Assembly: GCA_009787015.1 (NCBI GenBank)
Contig: WRGU01000050.1
Span: 1-47,757, forward strand
DNA length: 47,757 nt
Reading direction: 5' to 3'
Source of the DNA: Candidatus Saccharimonadota bacterium
GTDB taxonomy: Bacteria > Patescibacteriota > Saccharimonadia > Saccharimonadales > Saccharimonadaceae
Under the pieces are notes generated by a model that did no database searches, was not told the origin of the DNA, and saw nothing but the letters and a program-made list of their open reading frames with translations. Shown here piece by piece: positions 7,994 to 17,583 of this stretch. Both the position numbers and the translations under genes were made by a program. Position 1 is the stretch's first letter, and each line of letters begins with the position of its first letter.

Positions 7994-8053
7994 AAACCAT
8001 GGATGTTTCACTTCATGAAAAATTATAACATGAACAAGAAAAAAGACAAAACG

Positions 8054-8815
8054 TTAAACTTCCGCTGTAATGTTCGCGTTCGTACTGACATTTACGACGT
8101 CGTCGAGGTCGTCGATGGCGTCGAGGAGGTTCATGACTTTTTGCGCAATCGCTGCGTCGGCGATTTCGACTTCGGCGTTCGGAACGTGTTCTAAACCGGC
8201 GTCCTCAATTTTGTAACCTGCCGCTGACAAACTTTCGCGAACTTTATGCAGGTCTTTCATATCAGTGTAAACCACGATTTCGCCGTCGTCCTCATTCGCA
8301 TCCGCCGCACCCGCATCAAGCGCTGCTAGCAAAACCTCGTCGGCATCCCAAGTCTTGTCGGCGACTTTTTTACCGTCGCCCGCAATTTTCAGCGCCACGC
8401 GAATCACACCCTTGCGCGTGAACTGAAACGCCACTGAACCCGGTTCAGCGATACTGCCGCCGTGTTTCACGAGCGTCGAACGAACTTCCGGAAAAGTGCG
8501 GTTGCGGTTGTCGGTCGCGGTTTCGATAATCAAACCTACCCCGCCCGGACCATAGGCTTCGTAAACGATTTCCTCCAACGCCGCGGCATTTTTATCCGCC
8601 ACGCGGTCGATGGCGCGTTGAATGTTGGCGGCGGGCATGTTGGCGGTTTTCGCCTTGTCAATCGCCATCGCGAGATTCGGATTCATCGCCGGATCAACGC
8701 CGCCGCGCGCCGCAATCGCGATCATGTTGCCGATTTTTGTAAAAACCGCGCCGCGTTTCGCGTCAACGACGGCTTTTTGACGTTTGGTGGTTGCCCATTT
8801 GGAATGTCCCGACAT
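8054..8815 (-). CDS. yebC: YebC/PmpR family protein
   Basis: 253 residues. The N-terminus 'MSGHSKWATTKRQKAVVDAKRG' region (residues 1-22) and the following 'FTKI...IAARGG' and 'YGPGGVGLIIETATDNRNRT' (about 88-107) are diagnostic of the YebC family. Family members are cytoplasmic; they were first described as transcription regulators and at least some act on the ribosome to relieve stalling at proline-rich stretches. Length is typical. Translation starts at an ATG with AAGGAAGGA upstream, and the 5' leader contains a perfect palindrome (8839-8861). Confidence 0.95.
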   Translation of the reverse strand: MSGHSKWATTKRQKAVVDAKRGAVFTKIGNMIAIAARGGVDPAMNPNLAMAIDKAKTANMPAANIQRAIDRVADKNAAALEEIVYEAYGPGGVGLIIETATDNRNRTFPEVRSTLVKHGGSIAEPGSVAFQFTRKGVIRVALKIAGDGKKVADKTWDADEVLLAALDAGAADANEDDGEIVVYTDMKDLHKVRESLSAAGYKIEDAGLEHVPNAEVEIADAAIAQKVMNLLDAIDDLDDVVNVSTNANITAEV

Positions 8816-8838
8816 ATTTTTTCCTTCCTTGCTCCTTC

Positions 8839-8861
8839 TGCGTAAAGACAGTCTTTACGCA
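8839..8861. promoter_or_regulatory. Perfect 11-bp palindrome upstream of yebC
   Basis: TGCGTAAAGAC and GTCTTTACGCA flank a single A. It lies 24 nt before the yebC start and 78 nt before the divergent transporter start. It could be an operator or a hairpin in the yebC leader. Its core AAGACAGTCTT recurs in both arms of the inverted repeat at 27124-27203. Confidence 0.5.
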
Positions 8862-8938
8862 AAGTAGAATTATGATTTGTTTCAGGAATATTGTACCATA
8901 ATTTTATACTTTATTAAACTTATGTTAAAATATTGGGT

Positions 8939-9874
8939 ATGGGCAAACGTAAATTTCATCGTTGCATTCTAATATCAGTTTTTTCAGCGGTTTTGACCGC
9001 GCCGGCGTATATGCTGACAAAAATCGTCACCAACACCCAGCTGGACGATATGTCGTTTATGGCGATCCGTTATGGTTTGATCGTGGTGGTATGTTTGCCG
9101 CTCGTGATTAAATATTTTGGGAAAATCGCGAAAAATCTGCGGTTAGTGTTGGCGTGCAATGTGTTTTTGATGATCGCGGGAATTGTTCACACCCCGGCGA
9201 TCAGTTCGTCCACCTCCAGTTACGTCGCAATCATGCACCTATTTAGCCCGATAACTTTCGTTCTATTGTCCGCAACCTTGATCCGCGAGAAATTAAATAC
9301 TCGTAAAATCATTGGCATCACGGTAGCATTTATCGGCGCGTTCGTGATGTTCGCACTGCCCGCAATCACTGCCGACGGCACGTTTCAGTTCTATCCAGAA
9401 GCCACGATTCTGAGTTTCATTAACGGTGTTTGTTTCGGCATCGTCATGATCATGTGGCGCAAGATTAACCTGTCCGGCGTACCAATTTGGGCGACGATGG
9501 GATCGACGTTTATATTGCTCGCGGTTACGACAGGGGTTGTGTCGGTCATCTCAAACGGCGGGGTTGAGACGCCACTGTCAATAGTTTTGGCGAATCCCGC
9601 AATTCCGATTACGATTGCGTTTTTGTCGATCGTGGTTTCATTAATATCGCATATCATGAATACTGAAGTTTACGAAAAAGTTGGATCAACCGTCGTCGCT
9701 GCAACCTCTTACCTAGGTAAGATTTTGGGCATTATATTGCCAATCGTCATTTTACGCGAATCGTTGTCGGTCCACTTGATCGGCGGCGCGATCATCACTA
9801 TCATCGGCATCGTCATCATTGACACTAAGCCCAAACGCCGCGAACACATCGCGGAGGTCGTACCGTTTCACTAA
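8939..9874 (+). CDS. EamA/DMT-superfamily transporter
   Basis: About 311 residues with ten predicted hydrophobic helices in two repeats (roughly 10-150 and 160-300), the hallmark of EamA drug/metabolite exporters. The second repeat ends in 'LGKILGIILPIVILRESLSVHLIGGAIITIIGIV', the typical 'G...E.l...G..li..G' pattern. The substrate cannot be predicted. I chose ATG 8939 over TTG 8933: a TAAAAT -10 box (8926-8931) ends 7 nt before it, so the mRNA is probably leaderless. The downstream ATPase has its own promoter. Confidence 0.85.
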   Translation: MGKRKFHRCILISVFSAVLTAPAYMLTKIVTNTQLDDMSFMAIRYGLIVVVCLPLVIKYFGKIAKNLRLVLACNVFLMIAGIVHTPAISSSTSSYVAIMHLFSPITFVLLSATLIREKLNTRKIIGITVAFIGAFVMFALPAITADGTFQFYPEATILSFINGVCFGIVMIMWRKINLSGVPIWATMGSTFILLAVTTGVVSVISNGGVETPLSIVLANPAIPITIAFLSIVVSLISHIMNTEVYEKVGSTVVAATSYLGKILGIILPIVILRESLSVHLIGGAIITIIGIVIIDTKPKRREHIAEVVPFH

Positions 9875-9901
9875 TTTAAGCACATACGCTACAATAGAAG
9901 T

Positions 9902-12430
9902 ATGAAATATTACCAAAAAACTATTGAGGAAACCTTAAAGGAGTTGAGTGCCGGACACGAGGGACTCGCGACGCGCGAGGCGAATAAACGCCTAAAAAAA
10001 TACGGTCGAAACGCGTTGGATGTGCGCGGCGAACCAATGTGGAAAAAAATCATCGAACCATTCGCCAATGCCATGATCGGCGTCTTGTTCATCGCGGGGG
10101 CGATTTCCTTTTGGCAGAAAGAGTATATCGACGCCATCATCGTCGTGGCGATCATCATGATTTCCGCAATAATCGATTGGTTTCAACAGTGGTCGACTGA
10201 ACGAATTTTGCGCTCTCTGCGCCGACGTGAAAATGAATCGGTGGAAGTTTATCGCGATGGCAACGTCAGCAGTATCGCGGCGGAAAACCTCGTCGTCGGC
10301 GATGTCATGATTTTGCACGAAGGACAAAAAGTTCCCGCGGATGCGCGCATCATCGAATCCGATAATATTCACGTCGACGAATCCATGTTGACTGGCGAAT
10401 CCTTATCCGTCCGAAAAACTCCGCATGAACTGACCGGCCACAAGGAAATTTACGAACAATCCAACATGTTATTCAGCGGTTCATTCGTCGTCGTCGGCGC
10501 GGGCATCGCGGTCATCGTCGCCACCGGCAACAACACCGAATTCGGGCGACTCGCCAAACTCGCCGGTGCCGCGGAAGCCAAATCGCCCGTCCAGGAAAAA
10601 GTCGACAAACTCGTGCGCTTGGTGGTCGTCGCGGTGCTCGTTCTCGCGGTCTGTGCGTTCGCATTGCAATTATTGCGCGGTGTCGATCCGGTCGAAGCGC
10701 TGCGTTTCATCCTGGCGTTTGCAGTTTCGGCGGTTCCCGAATCACTCCCGATCGCGATCATGGTGGTTTTGGCGCTCGGTATGCGCCGTATGGCGGCGAA
10801 AAAGGCATTGGTGCGCAACATGCGCGCCATCGAAAATGTCGGACTCGTCACCACGATCGCCACCGACAAAACTGGCACTCTGACCCAAAACGAATTGATG
10901 GTTCAGGAAGTTTGGTCGCCAAAATATAACGACGCTGCGCTGGCGCTGCAATCTTCTTTTGCCCTGAATATCGCGAAAGGCAATGCCGGCGATCCACTCG
11001 ACACTGCCCTAATCGCGTTTCTGAAACACCATAAAGTCGACGCCCCGCACGACACCACGCGCACTAAATTGGAAAAGGGGCTGCCGTTCGATTATCAACT
11101 CGCCATGAGCGGCAATGTTTGGAAGTTCGCCAGCGGTTATGAGGTTTATCTCAAGGGCGCGCCCGAAAAAATCCTCGAACACTGCAAGATGACCAAATCC
11201 GAAATCGCCACCGCCGAAACGAAACTTCACGAATTCGCCAGCAACGGTTTTCGCGTAATTGCACTCGCCAAAAAATCGGTGGAAGAAATTCCGAAAGGAC
11301 TCGGCAAAATCGCGAAAGACAGTGCGGAATTTTTGGGATTCGTGGCGATCGCCGATGAACTGCGCCCGCGCGTCGTCGCCGCCATTCATGAAGCCAACGA
11401 TGCCGGCGTTCGCGTGCGTATGATCACCGGCGACCATGCTGAAACCGCCTTTCATATCGGTCAAAAAATCGACATTGTCGATAATCAGAATCAGGTCTAC
11501 GACAGCCATCACCTCATGAAACTGAAACCTGACGAATTATCCGAAGTCGTCGAAGCCACCCGTGTTTACGCCCGCGTTATCCCAGAAGCCAAACACAAAA
11601 TCTTGACCGAACTCAACAAAACCAACATCACCGCTATGACCGGCGACGGCGTCAACGACGTCCCCGCTCTGTCGCAAGCGCATGTCGGCATCGCCATGGG
11701 CGCAGGCGCCGCGATCGCCAAGGACGCGTCCGACATCATCTTGCTCGATAACAATTTCCGCTCCATCGTCACCGCGATCCGCGAGGGCCGCATCATTCTT
11801 GCCAACATTCGGCGCATGTTGGTTTATTTGATCGCCACCAACGCTGGTGAAGTTTTGGTCACGCTCGGATCGCTCCTGATCGGGTTGCCGTTGCCGGTTG
11901 TTGCAGTGCAGATTTTATGGATCAATCTCGCAACCGACACGTTCATGGTGATCCCCCTCGGACTCGAACCGGGCGACAAAAACATCATGAAACGCCCGCC
12001 CGCCAAACCCGACGCGCCGATTCTCTCGCGCTTTATGCTGACCCGCATCGCCCTGTCCGCCGTCACGATGGCGGTTTTGACGCTCGGTGTGTTCGCAATA
12101 TTTTTGCATTTACACTCCGAAGCTGAGGCACGCTCCGCCGCCTTCCTCGTCCTCATTATCATCCAATGGGTCAACGCCATTTGCATGCGCGGCGAAGTTT
12201 TCTTATTCAAACTATTCTTCGTCCGCAACTTCGCATTCATGTTCGCTTTCCTGACAACGGTCATTTTGCAAATCGTCATCATGTTCACCCCGATGCGTGC
12301 CGTCTTGCACCTCACTGAAATCCATACCGATTCGATTTGGGCATGTATTATCGCCGGCGTCCTCATGGCGGTGGTTTTAGAGGCGCACAAGGCGATCGGA
12401 CGCATTATCGACAAAAAAAACTTGCACTAA
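9902..12430 (+). CDS. Cation-transporting P-type ATPase (P2-like)
   Basis: 842 residues. Cation-transporter N-terminal domain (about 1-65), actuator domain with LTGES (Thr164-Ser167), phosphorylation site DKTGTLT (Asp322), nucleotide-binding domain, hinge 'TGDGVNDVPAL' (about 580), and about ten membrane helices with four at the C-terminus. Helix 4 carries 'SAVPESLPIAI', so the usual PEGLP motif is PESLP, which hampers ion prediction; calcium, magnesium or sodium are possible. It lies in the cell membrane. A TACAAT -10 box ends 6 nt before the ATG, indicating a leaderless start. Confidence 0.9.
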   Translation: MKYYQKTIEETLKELSAGHEGLATREANKRLKKYGRNALDVRGEPMWKKIIEPFANAMIGVLFIAGAISFWQKEYIDAIIVVAIIMISAIIDWFQQWSTERILRSLRRRENESVEVYRDGNVSSIAAENLVVGDVMILHEGQKVPADARIIESDNIHVDESMLTGESLSVRKTPHELTGHKEIYEQSNMLFSGSFVVVGAGIAVIVATGNNTEFGRLAKLAGAAEAKSPVQEKVDKLVRLVVVAVLVLAVCAFALQLLRGVDPVEALRFILAFAVSAVPESLPIAIMVVLALGMRRMAAKKALVRNMRAIENVGLVTTIATDKTGTLTQNELMVQEVWSPKYNDAALALQSSFALNIAKGNAGDPLDTALIAFLKHHKVDAPHDTTRTKLEKGLPFDYQLAMSGNVWKFASGYEVYLKGAPEKILEHCKMTKSEIATAETKLHEFASNGFRVIALAKKSVEEIPKGLGKIAKDSAEFLGFVAIADELRPRVVAAIHEANDAGVRVRMITGDHAETAFHIGQKIDIVDNQNQVYDSHHLMKLKPDELSEVVEATRVYARVIPEAKHKILTELNKTNITAMTGDGVNDVPALSQAHVGIAMGAGAAIAKDASDIILLDNNFRSIVTAIREGRIILANIRRMLVYLIATNAGEVLVTLGSLLIGLPLPVVAVQILWINLATDTFMVIPLGLEPGDKNIMKRPPAKPDAPILSRFMLTRIALSAVTMAVLTLGVFAIFLHLHSEAEARSAAFLVLIIIQWVNAICMRGEVFLFKLFFVRNFAFMFAFLTTVILQIVIMFTPMRAVLHLTEIHTDSIWACIIAGVLMAVVLEAHKAIGRIIDKKNLH

Positions 12431-12458
12431 TTTGAAATATGTGGTATATTCGATTAGT

Positions 12459-13013
12459 ATGAGCGAGATTATGATGTCAGGCGGCAATGTCACCGAAACC
12501 ACAGAGGATTGGAGTGATTTCGATTTTTCCTCGGTGAAGTTAGAAAAAGAACGCGTGGTGACCATCACCACCCGCAAAGAAATTATTCAGACCATCATCA
12601 TCGGTTTGGTCGGCGGCGCGTTGGTTTGGATGTTCAAACTCGTTTTTGAAAATTGGGTGATGCGCCCGCTATTCTGCCGCACGCCCGACACCGCGGCAAT
12701 TTGCGCCAACAACCATCTCTCGTCGTTCATAATCGCCATCGTCATCGTCGGCGCGATTTCCACCGCTATCGCGATCGCCATGCGTACTTACCGCGCCCTC
12801 GTGATCTCCCTCGCCACCTTTGTCAGTTTCGGCGCGTTATGGGGCATTTTGAATGCGCAAACGACCGTATGGACGCCGTTCATCATCTCAGCAATCTTCC
12901 TCGCGCTCCTCTACCTCTTCTTTACATCCCTCGGCAGCATCAAAAAAACCTCCACCGCCATCATTTTGATCTTGCTTTCGATGGTGTTATTTTGGGTGAT
13001 AAATATATTCTAA
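12459..13013 (+). CDS. Hypothetical four/five-helix membrane protein
   Basis: 184 residues from ATG 12459. A soluble acidic start (about 1-45) precedes hydrophobic helices near 47-67, 88-110, 115-135, 140-160 and 165-183. No motif I recognise. A TATATT box ends 8 nt before this ATG, favouring it over the upstream TTG at 12432. It follows the ATPase by 28 nt, but its own -10 box suggests separate transcription. Confidence 0.65.
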   Translation: MSEIMMSGGNVTETTEDWSDFDFSSVKLEKERVVTITTRKEIIQTIIIGLVGGALVWMFKLVFENWVMRPLFCRTPDTAAICANNHLSSFIIAIVIVGAISTAIAIAMRTYRALVISLATFVSFGALWGILNAQTTVWTPFIISAIFLALLYLFFTSLGSIKKTSTAIILILLSMVLFWVINIF

Positions 13014-13037
13014 AAGTGTGGTTTGGGGGGAAAGGTG

Positions 13038-13601
13038 TCACCCTTTTATGGGGAAAATCACATTTACGCATTTACGTTTCGGTAATGATGTCGCCAACCC
13101 GTACAACACAATTCCCGCTGCGACGCTGACGTTGAAACTTTCTTTTTGTCCGCGCATTGGGATTTCGATTAAATCGTTGCATCGGTCGCGCAGTTCGGGC
13201 GTCAAACCGTGAACTTCTTCGCCCAACAACACGGCGATTTTTTGCGACGGTTGGTAATCAGGCAAGGAAATCGCGCGATCGTCCTGTTCCAAACCAACCA
13301 CCCGAAAACCATCGTTTTTGAGCCAAGTTAAAAGTTCTGCCACATCATCACGATACTGAAAATCCACAATTCCTTCCGCCCCGAGCGCGGTTTTGTGCAG
13401 TTCCTGCGCGATTTTTTCCCGAACATGCGGCAATCCGTGATCCGGCGACGGCGTCCAACCGGTCGCGAACGCGCGCGTGATTCCCAAACATTCGCACGTG
13501 CGCAAAATCGCCCCAACATTCAAAATCGAACGAATATTATGAATCACCACCACAATTTCCCGACCCGCCGCAAATTGCGCCGAAAAATCGCGCGACTTCA
13601 C
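13038..13601 (-). CDS. TrmH/SpoU-family RNA 2'-O-methyltransferase
   Basis: 187 residues, a stand-alone SPOUT domain. Motif 1 'HNIRSILNVGAILRTCECLG' (about 21-40), motif 2 'IAVLLGEEVHGLT' (about 135-147) and motif 3 'IPMRGQKESFNVSVAAGIVLYG' region (about 157-178) are all present, including the conserved Asn, Glu and Ser. It should transfer methyl from SAM to a ribose 2'-OH in tRNA or rRNA; the target cannot be told from sequence. Its GTG start overlaps the stop codon of the upstream SLOG gene by one base, so the two are translationally coupled. Confidence 0.88.
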   Translation of the reverse strand: MKSRDFSAQFAAGREIVVVIHNIRSILNVGAILRTCECLGITRAFATGWTPSPDHGLPHVREKIAQELHKTALGAEGIVDFQYRDDVAELLTWLKNDGFRVVGLEQDDRAISLPDYQPSQKIAVLLGEEVHGLTPELRDRCNDLIEIPMRGQKESFNVSVAAGIVLYGLATSLPKRKCVNVIFPIKG

Positions 13602-14110
13602 TATGAATTCTCCTCAATATGATATTTTTTCAGGACGACATTTTTGCCGAGCACCCGCGCCGTATCAACCGTATTTTGCACACCGCGACTGTCGTTGATT
13701 TGAAAACCGAGCAACTCGTCGCAATTTTTCACAACCTCCGTATTACGCGCAAAATACGTTTCGTCACAGACCTTGTCAAAATCCATTTCGATCAAACAAC
13801 CCCCCCCCTGAACCCGCGTTAATTGTTCGATCAAAGTTTTCGCCTGCTCGTGCGTGATTACGCCCTCGTCGGCGCGTTTGAAATAGTGTCTTTTATAAAT
13901 TTCGAGCGGCGTCGGAATAATAATTTTGAGCCGCCCCCGCCAATTTGGCGCATTCAGCATTTTTTCGGTCGCAAAATAATCCACGCCCAACGCTCCGCCC
14001 GACACAACCCCGTCGCCACTCGCGACGATCTTATCAATCGCCCGCACCAGATCTTCGTAAAGTTCTGCCGATTTTAACCGCCACGATCCCGATATTGCGA
14101 TCCATTTCAT
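13601..14110 (-). CDS. SLOG/DprA-like Rossmann-fold protein
   Basis: 169 residues beginning 'MKWIAISGSWR'. The strand-glycine motif and 'GDGVVSGGALGVDYFATE' (about 33-50) match the SLOG superfamily (DprA, TIGR00725 and LOG proteins), which binds nucleotides or their derivatives. It is too short for a full DprA. I start it at ATG 14110 because a TATACT -10 box ends 7 nt upstream; a longer frame to 14164 runs into the cas12d gap. It lies just downstream of cas12d on the same strand, but with its own promoter, so a CRISPR role is not implied. Confidence 0.7.
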   Translation of the reverse strand: MKWIAISGSWRLKSAELYEDLVRAIDKIVASGDGVVSGGALGVDYFATEKMLNAPNWRGRLKIIIPTPLEIYKRHYFKRADEGVITHEQAKTLIEQLTRVQGGGCLIEMDFDKVCDETYFARNTEVVKNCDELLGFQINDSRGVQNTVDTARVLGKNVVLKKYHIEENS

Positions 14111-14154
14111 ATTTAATAGTATAACACAAAAGGATAGGTATTCTTTGGAACACT

Positions 14155-17100
14155 TTATAGGCAAATCGGGTCGAATTCCAACTTCGCTTCTTCGCTGACT
14201 AAAATTTCTTTTGTCAATCCACTTTCAACGAGTTCATTTTTTAATTTCACAACCGGTTTATCTTTTTCGTCCTTGTATCCTTCGACTAATCGTGAGCAAA
14301 ATTCTTTATCTGTTTTCGATTTATCTTTCAAATATCCGCGAATTGCAATATTAAACGCCGCTTGCGCGTCGGCATCGCAAACTTGATCACAATCGGGATT
14401 AGAGCAAACAAATAATGCGATTGAACTTTCGTTTTCTTTTCTAAATTCCGCAAATTCTTCCGCTGTGAGCTTATTCCTGATCGCTTCGGGTAAATCATCG
14501 TATTCCGTCGTTGCCAAATTCGGACGACATTTAGCGTAAAAATTTTCGTCCTCATTCAACCAATTATCCGCCACAGTCCTACATTTTGTACAAAAGCGCG
14601 ATGTCCACGCAGCGGTCGTTTCAAAACCGTAAACCTTGCCGTACTCTTCCTTTAATTTTGCCCAAAGTGGCGAGTTTTTATCCAGTTCCTGCGGTTTTTT
14701 GATTTCACCCCAAGCCTGTTTATTTTCTACCGTGTTTTCGTCGCGACGAATTGAGCCGCGCTTGACCGAATCGTAAACTTTTGCTTTTGCCACGCGCGAA
14801 CCGCCCGTTTCAAACACTGATACTTCGTATTCAAACGATAACCGCGCGTGCTTCGCGAGCGCTAAACTTTCCAGCTGATTTTTGAATGAACCAATCAAAC
14901 TTTCGCGCAACCGCGCCAATTTCGTGTCCATAGAGCCAAAAGTTTGCCTCACCTGATTTTCGCGCCACGATTTGACATATTTTTTGACCGTTTGTTGTTG
15001 CGGATCAACGATAAATCCGTTCTCAATTTGCGTAATTCTCGCGGGGTTTTGCATGTCGTCAACCTCAATCAAACTCCACGCCAAATTATATTCGCCGAGA
15101 TCCACGCCGATATAACGGTTTTTGATTTTCGCCGCATCGAACAATTTCGTTTTCGGCGGGACGAGCGTAAATGGTTGCGAAATGAACACACGCGGATCAG
15201 AAGTTGAAGCCACCTTCGGTTTTTCATCGCTCCAATCTATTTTGACCGATTGTTCGGTGATCGAAAATGCGCCGTTCAATTCCAATATCGTTTTTTTCTT
15301 TTTATTTTTTCCCAAAAACCAATCAAGAAACTGCACTTGATATTTAGAACTGGCGACTTTTAGTGCCGTAAATTCGTTGTTTTTGTTCGACGTTGTCATT
15401 TCTTTCGCGGAGAAATCGTAAACCTGATCGGCGGAAATTTTATCGTTCGTTTCAAATCTTTCCGTTTGTAGCGCGTAAAAATATTTGTCGTTTGCGGTCA
15501 AAAAATTCATCTGCGCGCCGTTAACCGCCTGCACCGCCGAGCGCGCGATGAATTCGCGTTTAGAAATTAACGCCGAATAACCATGCAAATTACTGTGCGA
15601 CAAAACCGTTTTGCGCTGCTTTTCTCTGTCGCAATTTACCAACTTCGCCGACAAAATGGTTTTGGAGAGTTGCACAACATCGCGTAATAAATTTTCTTGT
15701 TCGGGTTTTTCACTGACTTTTTGATAAAGTTCGCCCAAATTCGCAACTTCCAACAACTGCGAAATCTTAATGCGATTGAATTTAATATACTCATTTTTAC
15801 CCGATTTCATTTTGCCGTCGTTCGTCAAGAGATTTTTCAAATCGGTCGCGCGATTAAACCCGCTTAAATAATAAAAATTACGCACGCGTCCGTCCTTACC
15901 CGCACGTCGATCCACAAAATTCAACTCCAATTCGTCCTGAATTTTCGTCAGGACTTCTTTTACATTTTGATCGGATTCTTTATCTTCGTTTAGGCGGTTA
16001 TATAAGTTCGCTAATTGGTCGATTTGTTTGTCGGTAATTTCGCCGTCGTCAAAATCCTCGACCAGCACGTCCGTTAAATTCGCAATTTCCGCGCGGATTT
16101 TTGGTTTTAATTCCACCAAATCGCGCCACAATTGGCGTTTATTTTCACCGAAAAATAACGGTGAACTTTGAATGTGTTTGCTCAAATTCAGCTGCCAATT
16201 TGGTGGTAATTTTGGCGCGTCGGCGGAATATTTTTGTGTCTTTCCGTCCTTGAATCGTTGCATAAATTCGTTCAAATCAGTTTTTAGCGTCGCCAAATAA
16301 CTTTCTAGTTCATTGGTAAATTCGCGTGTGATATTCGCCGATTTTTCACCGTCAATATAGTCAATAGTTTCGCGCAAAATGCCTTCACGAATGTCGCAAT
16401 TCATCGGCAGATCTTCATAAATTTCACCGGCTAATTCACGTAAAGTTTTCAGTTGTTCAATCGTCGCCAATTGTTTCGCATCGCGGTTGGAATACCAACT
16501 TTCAATCGTACCGTTGAAATCACTGCGATAATCTTTCCAATTTCTGATTAAACTCGGTGCTTTTGGAATTTGTTCGGCGCACTTTTTTAATTCATTTAGT
16601 CGCTCGCAAATAGTCGCAATTTGATCGTCAGAAAAATCAAAAATTGCGCGCAAATTCTCAACTTTTTCATTCCAATTCTCGCTACACAGGGTCGTAAAGA
16701 ATTCACCGAACAATCCGTTGTTCATATGGTTACCGTTTTCACCGATCGCGATAAACTTTTTCGCCGTCGCATCGCCAACTTTTTCTTTCCAATATTTAAT
16801 AATCGCGTCCAACAAATCGGTTCGGTCAGCGATGTCAAACGGCGTAAATTCAGGGTGAATTGTCCAGTTTATCGGCGCGGTTTCAGGAATTTTGATATCA
16901 AGTTCCGCCGCGTTAATACCAAAAATTTCTAACTTATTATCCGTATTATTTTGCGTTCCCGCGCCACACAATTCCAACCATTTTCTCGCAATTTCGTTCG
17001 CTGCATCATCAACGTTGTCAAATAAATCGGTGATTTTGCGCGCTAAACTTGCTTGTGTTCCAGACGCAGGACGCACCGGCGTGTCCAGCCACTTGACCCA

Positions 17101-17541
17101 CTTTTTCTTATCTAATCTTTGCGCCAAATTATATTCGATTTCGCCAAAATATTTTTCTTGCCAACTCTCGATTTTTAAAAAATCCTTGTATTCCAGTTCG
17201 CATTTATTACTCAAAATAAAACCGAGATTTATCGCCTTAATCCAAAGATCCAGAAAGTTCGGCGTATCGGGATTTTCCAAATAATCATTAAAATTCAGTG
17301 CGCCATACAGGTGTTCGTAATCGCGTTCGATCGCGTCGAAAACTTGCGCTTGTAAACCCGTGCCACGACCCAAATTATCGCGCGTCGCGTCGGTATTCAA
17401 TAATTCGTATTTGATCGTGCGCATCGAACCTTCGCCACCCGAATATGCAATCCGCTCGTCGTGCAACCGATAACCGCGTTTGCCGTTTTTGCGCTTCTCG
17501 TTTTTTCGTAAATTTCTGTCAAACTTTGGTTTGCGCAACAT
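14155..17541 (-). CDS. cas12d: Type V-D CRISPR effector nuclease Cas12d (CasY)
   Basis: 1,128 residues, within the usual 1,100-1,300. The N-terminus 'GYRLHDERIAYSG' (23-35) and 'DYEHLYGALNFNDY' (74-87) closely resemble the first described CasY proteins. A split RuvC domain lies in the C-terminal third: RuvC-I 'YIGVDLGEYNLAW' (Asp814), RuvC-II 'LSFEYEVSVFETGG' (Glu904) and RuvC-III 'CDADAQAAFNIA' (Asp1058); a zinc-ribbon is formed by CTKC (about 980) and CSNPDC (about 1045). All catalytic residues are intact. Family members cut double-stranded DNA guided by a crRNA and a scoutRNA. A perfect AAGGAG site fixes the start. cas1 is divergent, 304 nt away. No array, cas2 or cas4 is present. Confidence 0.92.
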   Translation of the reverse strand: MLRKPKFDRNLRKNEKRKNGKRGYRLHDERIAYSGGEGSMRTIKYELLNTDATRDNLGRGTGLQAQVFDAIERDYEHLYGALNFNDYLENPDTPNFLDLWIKAINLGFILSNKCELEYKDFLKIESWQEKYFGEIEYNLAQRLDKKKWVKWLDTPVRPASGTQASLARKITDLFDNVDDAANEIARKWLELCGAGTQNNTDNKLEIFGINAAELDIKIPETAPINWTIHPEFTPFDIADRTDLLDAIIKYWKEKVGDATAKKFIAIGENGNHMNNGLFGEFFTTLCSENWNEKVENLRAIFDFSDDQIATICERLNELKKCAEQIPKAPSLIRNWKDYRSDFNGTIESWYSNRDAKQLATIEQLKTLRELAGEIYEDLPMNCDIREGILRETIDYIDGEKSANITREFTNELESYLATLKTDLNEFMQRFKDGKTQKYSADAPKLPPNWQLNLSKHIQSSPLFFGENKRQLWRDLVELKPKIRAEIANLTDVLVEDFDDGEITDKQIDQLANLYNRLNEDKESDQNVKEVLTKIQDELELNFVDRRAGKDGRVRNFYYLSGFNRATDLKNLLTNDGKMKSGKNEYIKFNRIKISQLLEVANLGELYQKVSEKPEQENLLRDVVQLSKTILSAKLVNCDREKQRKTVLSHSNLHGYSALISKREFIARSAVQAVNGAQMNFLTANDKYFYALQTERFETNDKISADQVYDFSAKEMTTSNKNNEFTALKVASSKYQVQFLDWFLGKNKKKKTILELNGAFSITEQSVKIDWSDEKPKVASTSDPRVFISQPFTLVPPKTKLFDAAKIKNRYIGVDLGEYNLAWSLIEVDDMQNPARITQIENGFIVDPQQQTVKKYVKSWRENQVRQTFGSMDTKLARLRESLIGSFKNQLESLALAKHARLSFEYEVSVFETGGSRVAKAKVYDSVKRGSIRRDENTVENKQAWGEIKKPQELDKNSPLWAKLKEEYGKVYGFETTAAWTSRFCTKCRTVADNWLNEDENFYAKCRPNLATTEYDDLPEAIRNKLTAEEFAEFRKENESSIALFVCSNPDCDQVCDADAQAAFNIAIRGYLKDKSKTDKEFCSRLVEGYKDEKDKPVVKLKNELVESGLTKEILVSEEAKLEFDPICL

Positions 17542-17583
17542 ATTACTCCTTTTCTTAAATTAAAAAGCACATTTATATTCCGT

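Noticed and set aside
9391-9657. Minus-strand frames opposite the transporter and ATPase (also 10450-10878, 11009-11512, 11824-12414)
   Set aside because: These are long antisense shadows in GC-rich coding DNA, without ribosome sites or motifs.
14155-17541. Cas12a, TnpB or CasX instead of Cas12d
   Set aside because: The N-terminal motifs at 23-35 and 74-87 and the RuvC context ('FETGG', 'NIAIRGY') resemble CasY; length is too great for TnpB or CasX, and Cas12a hallmarks are not seen.
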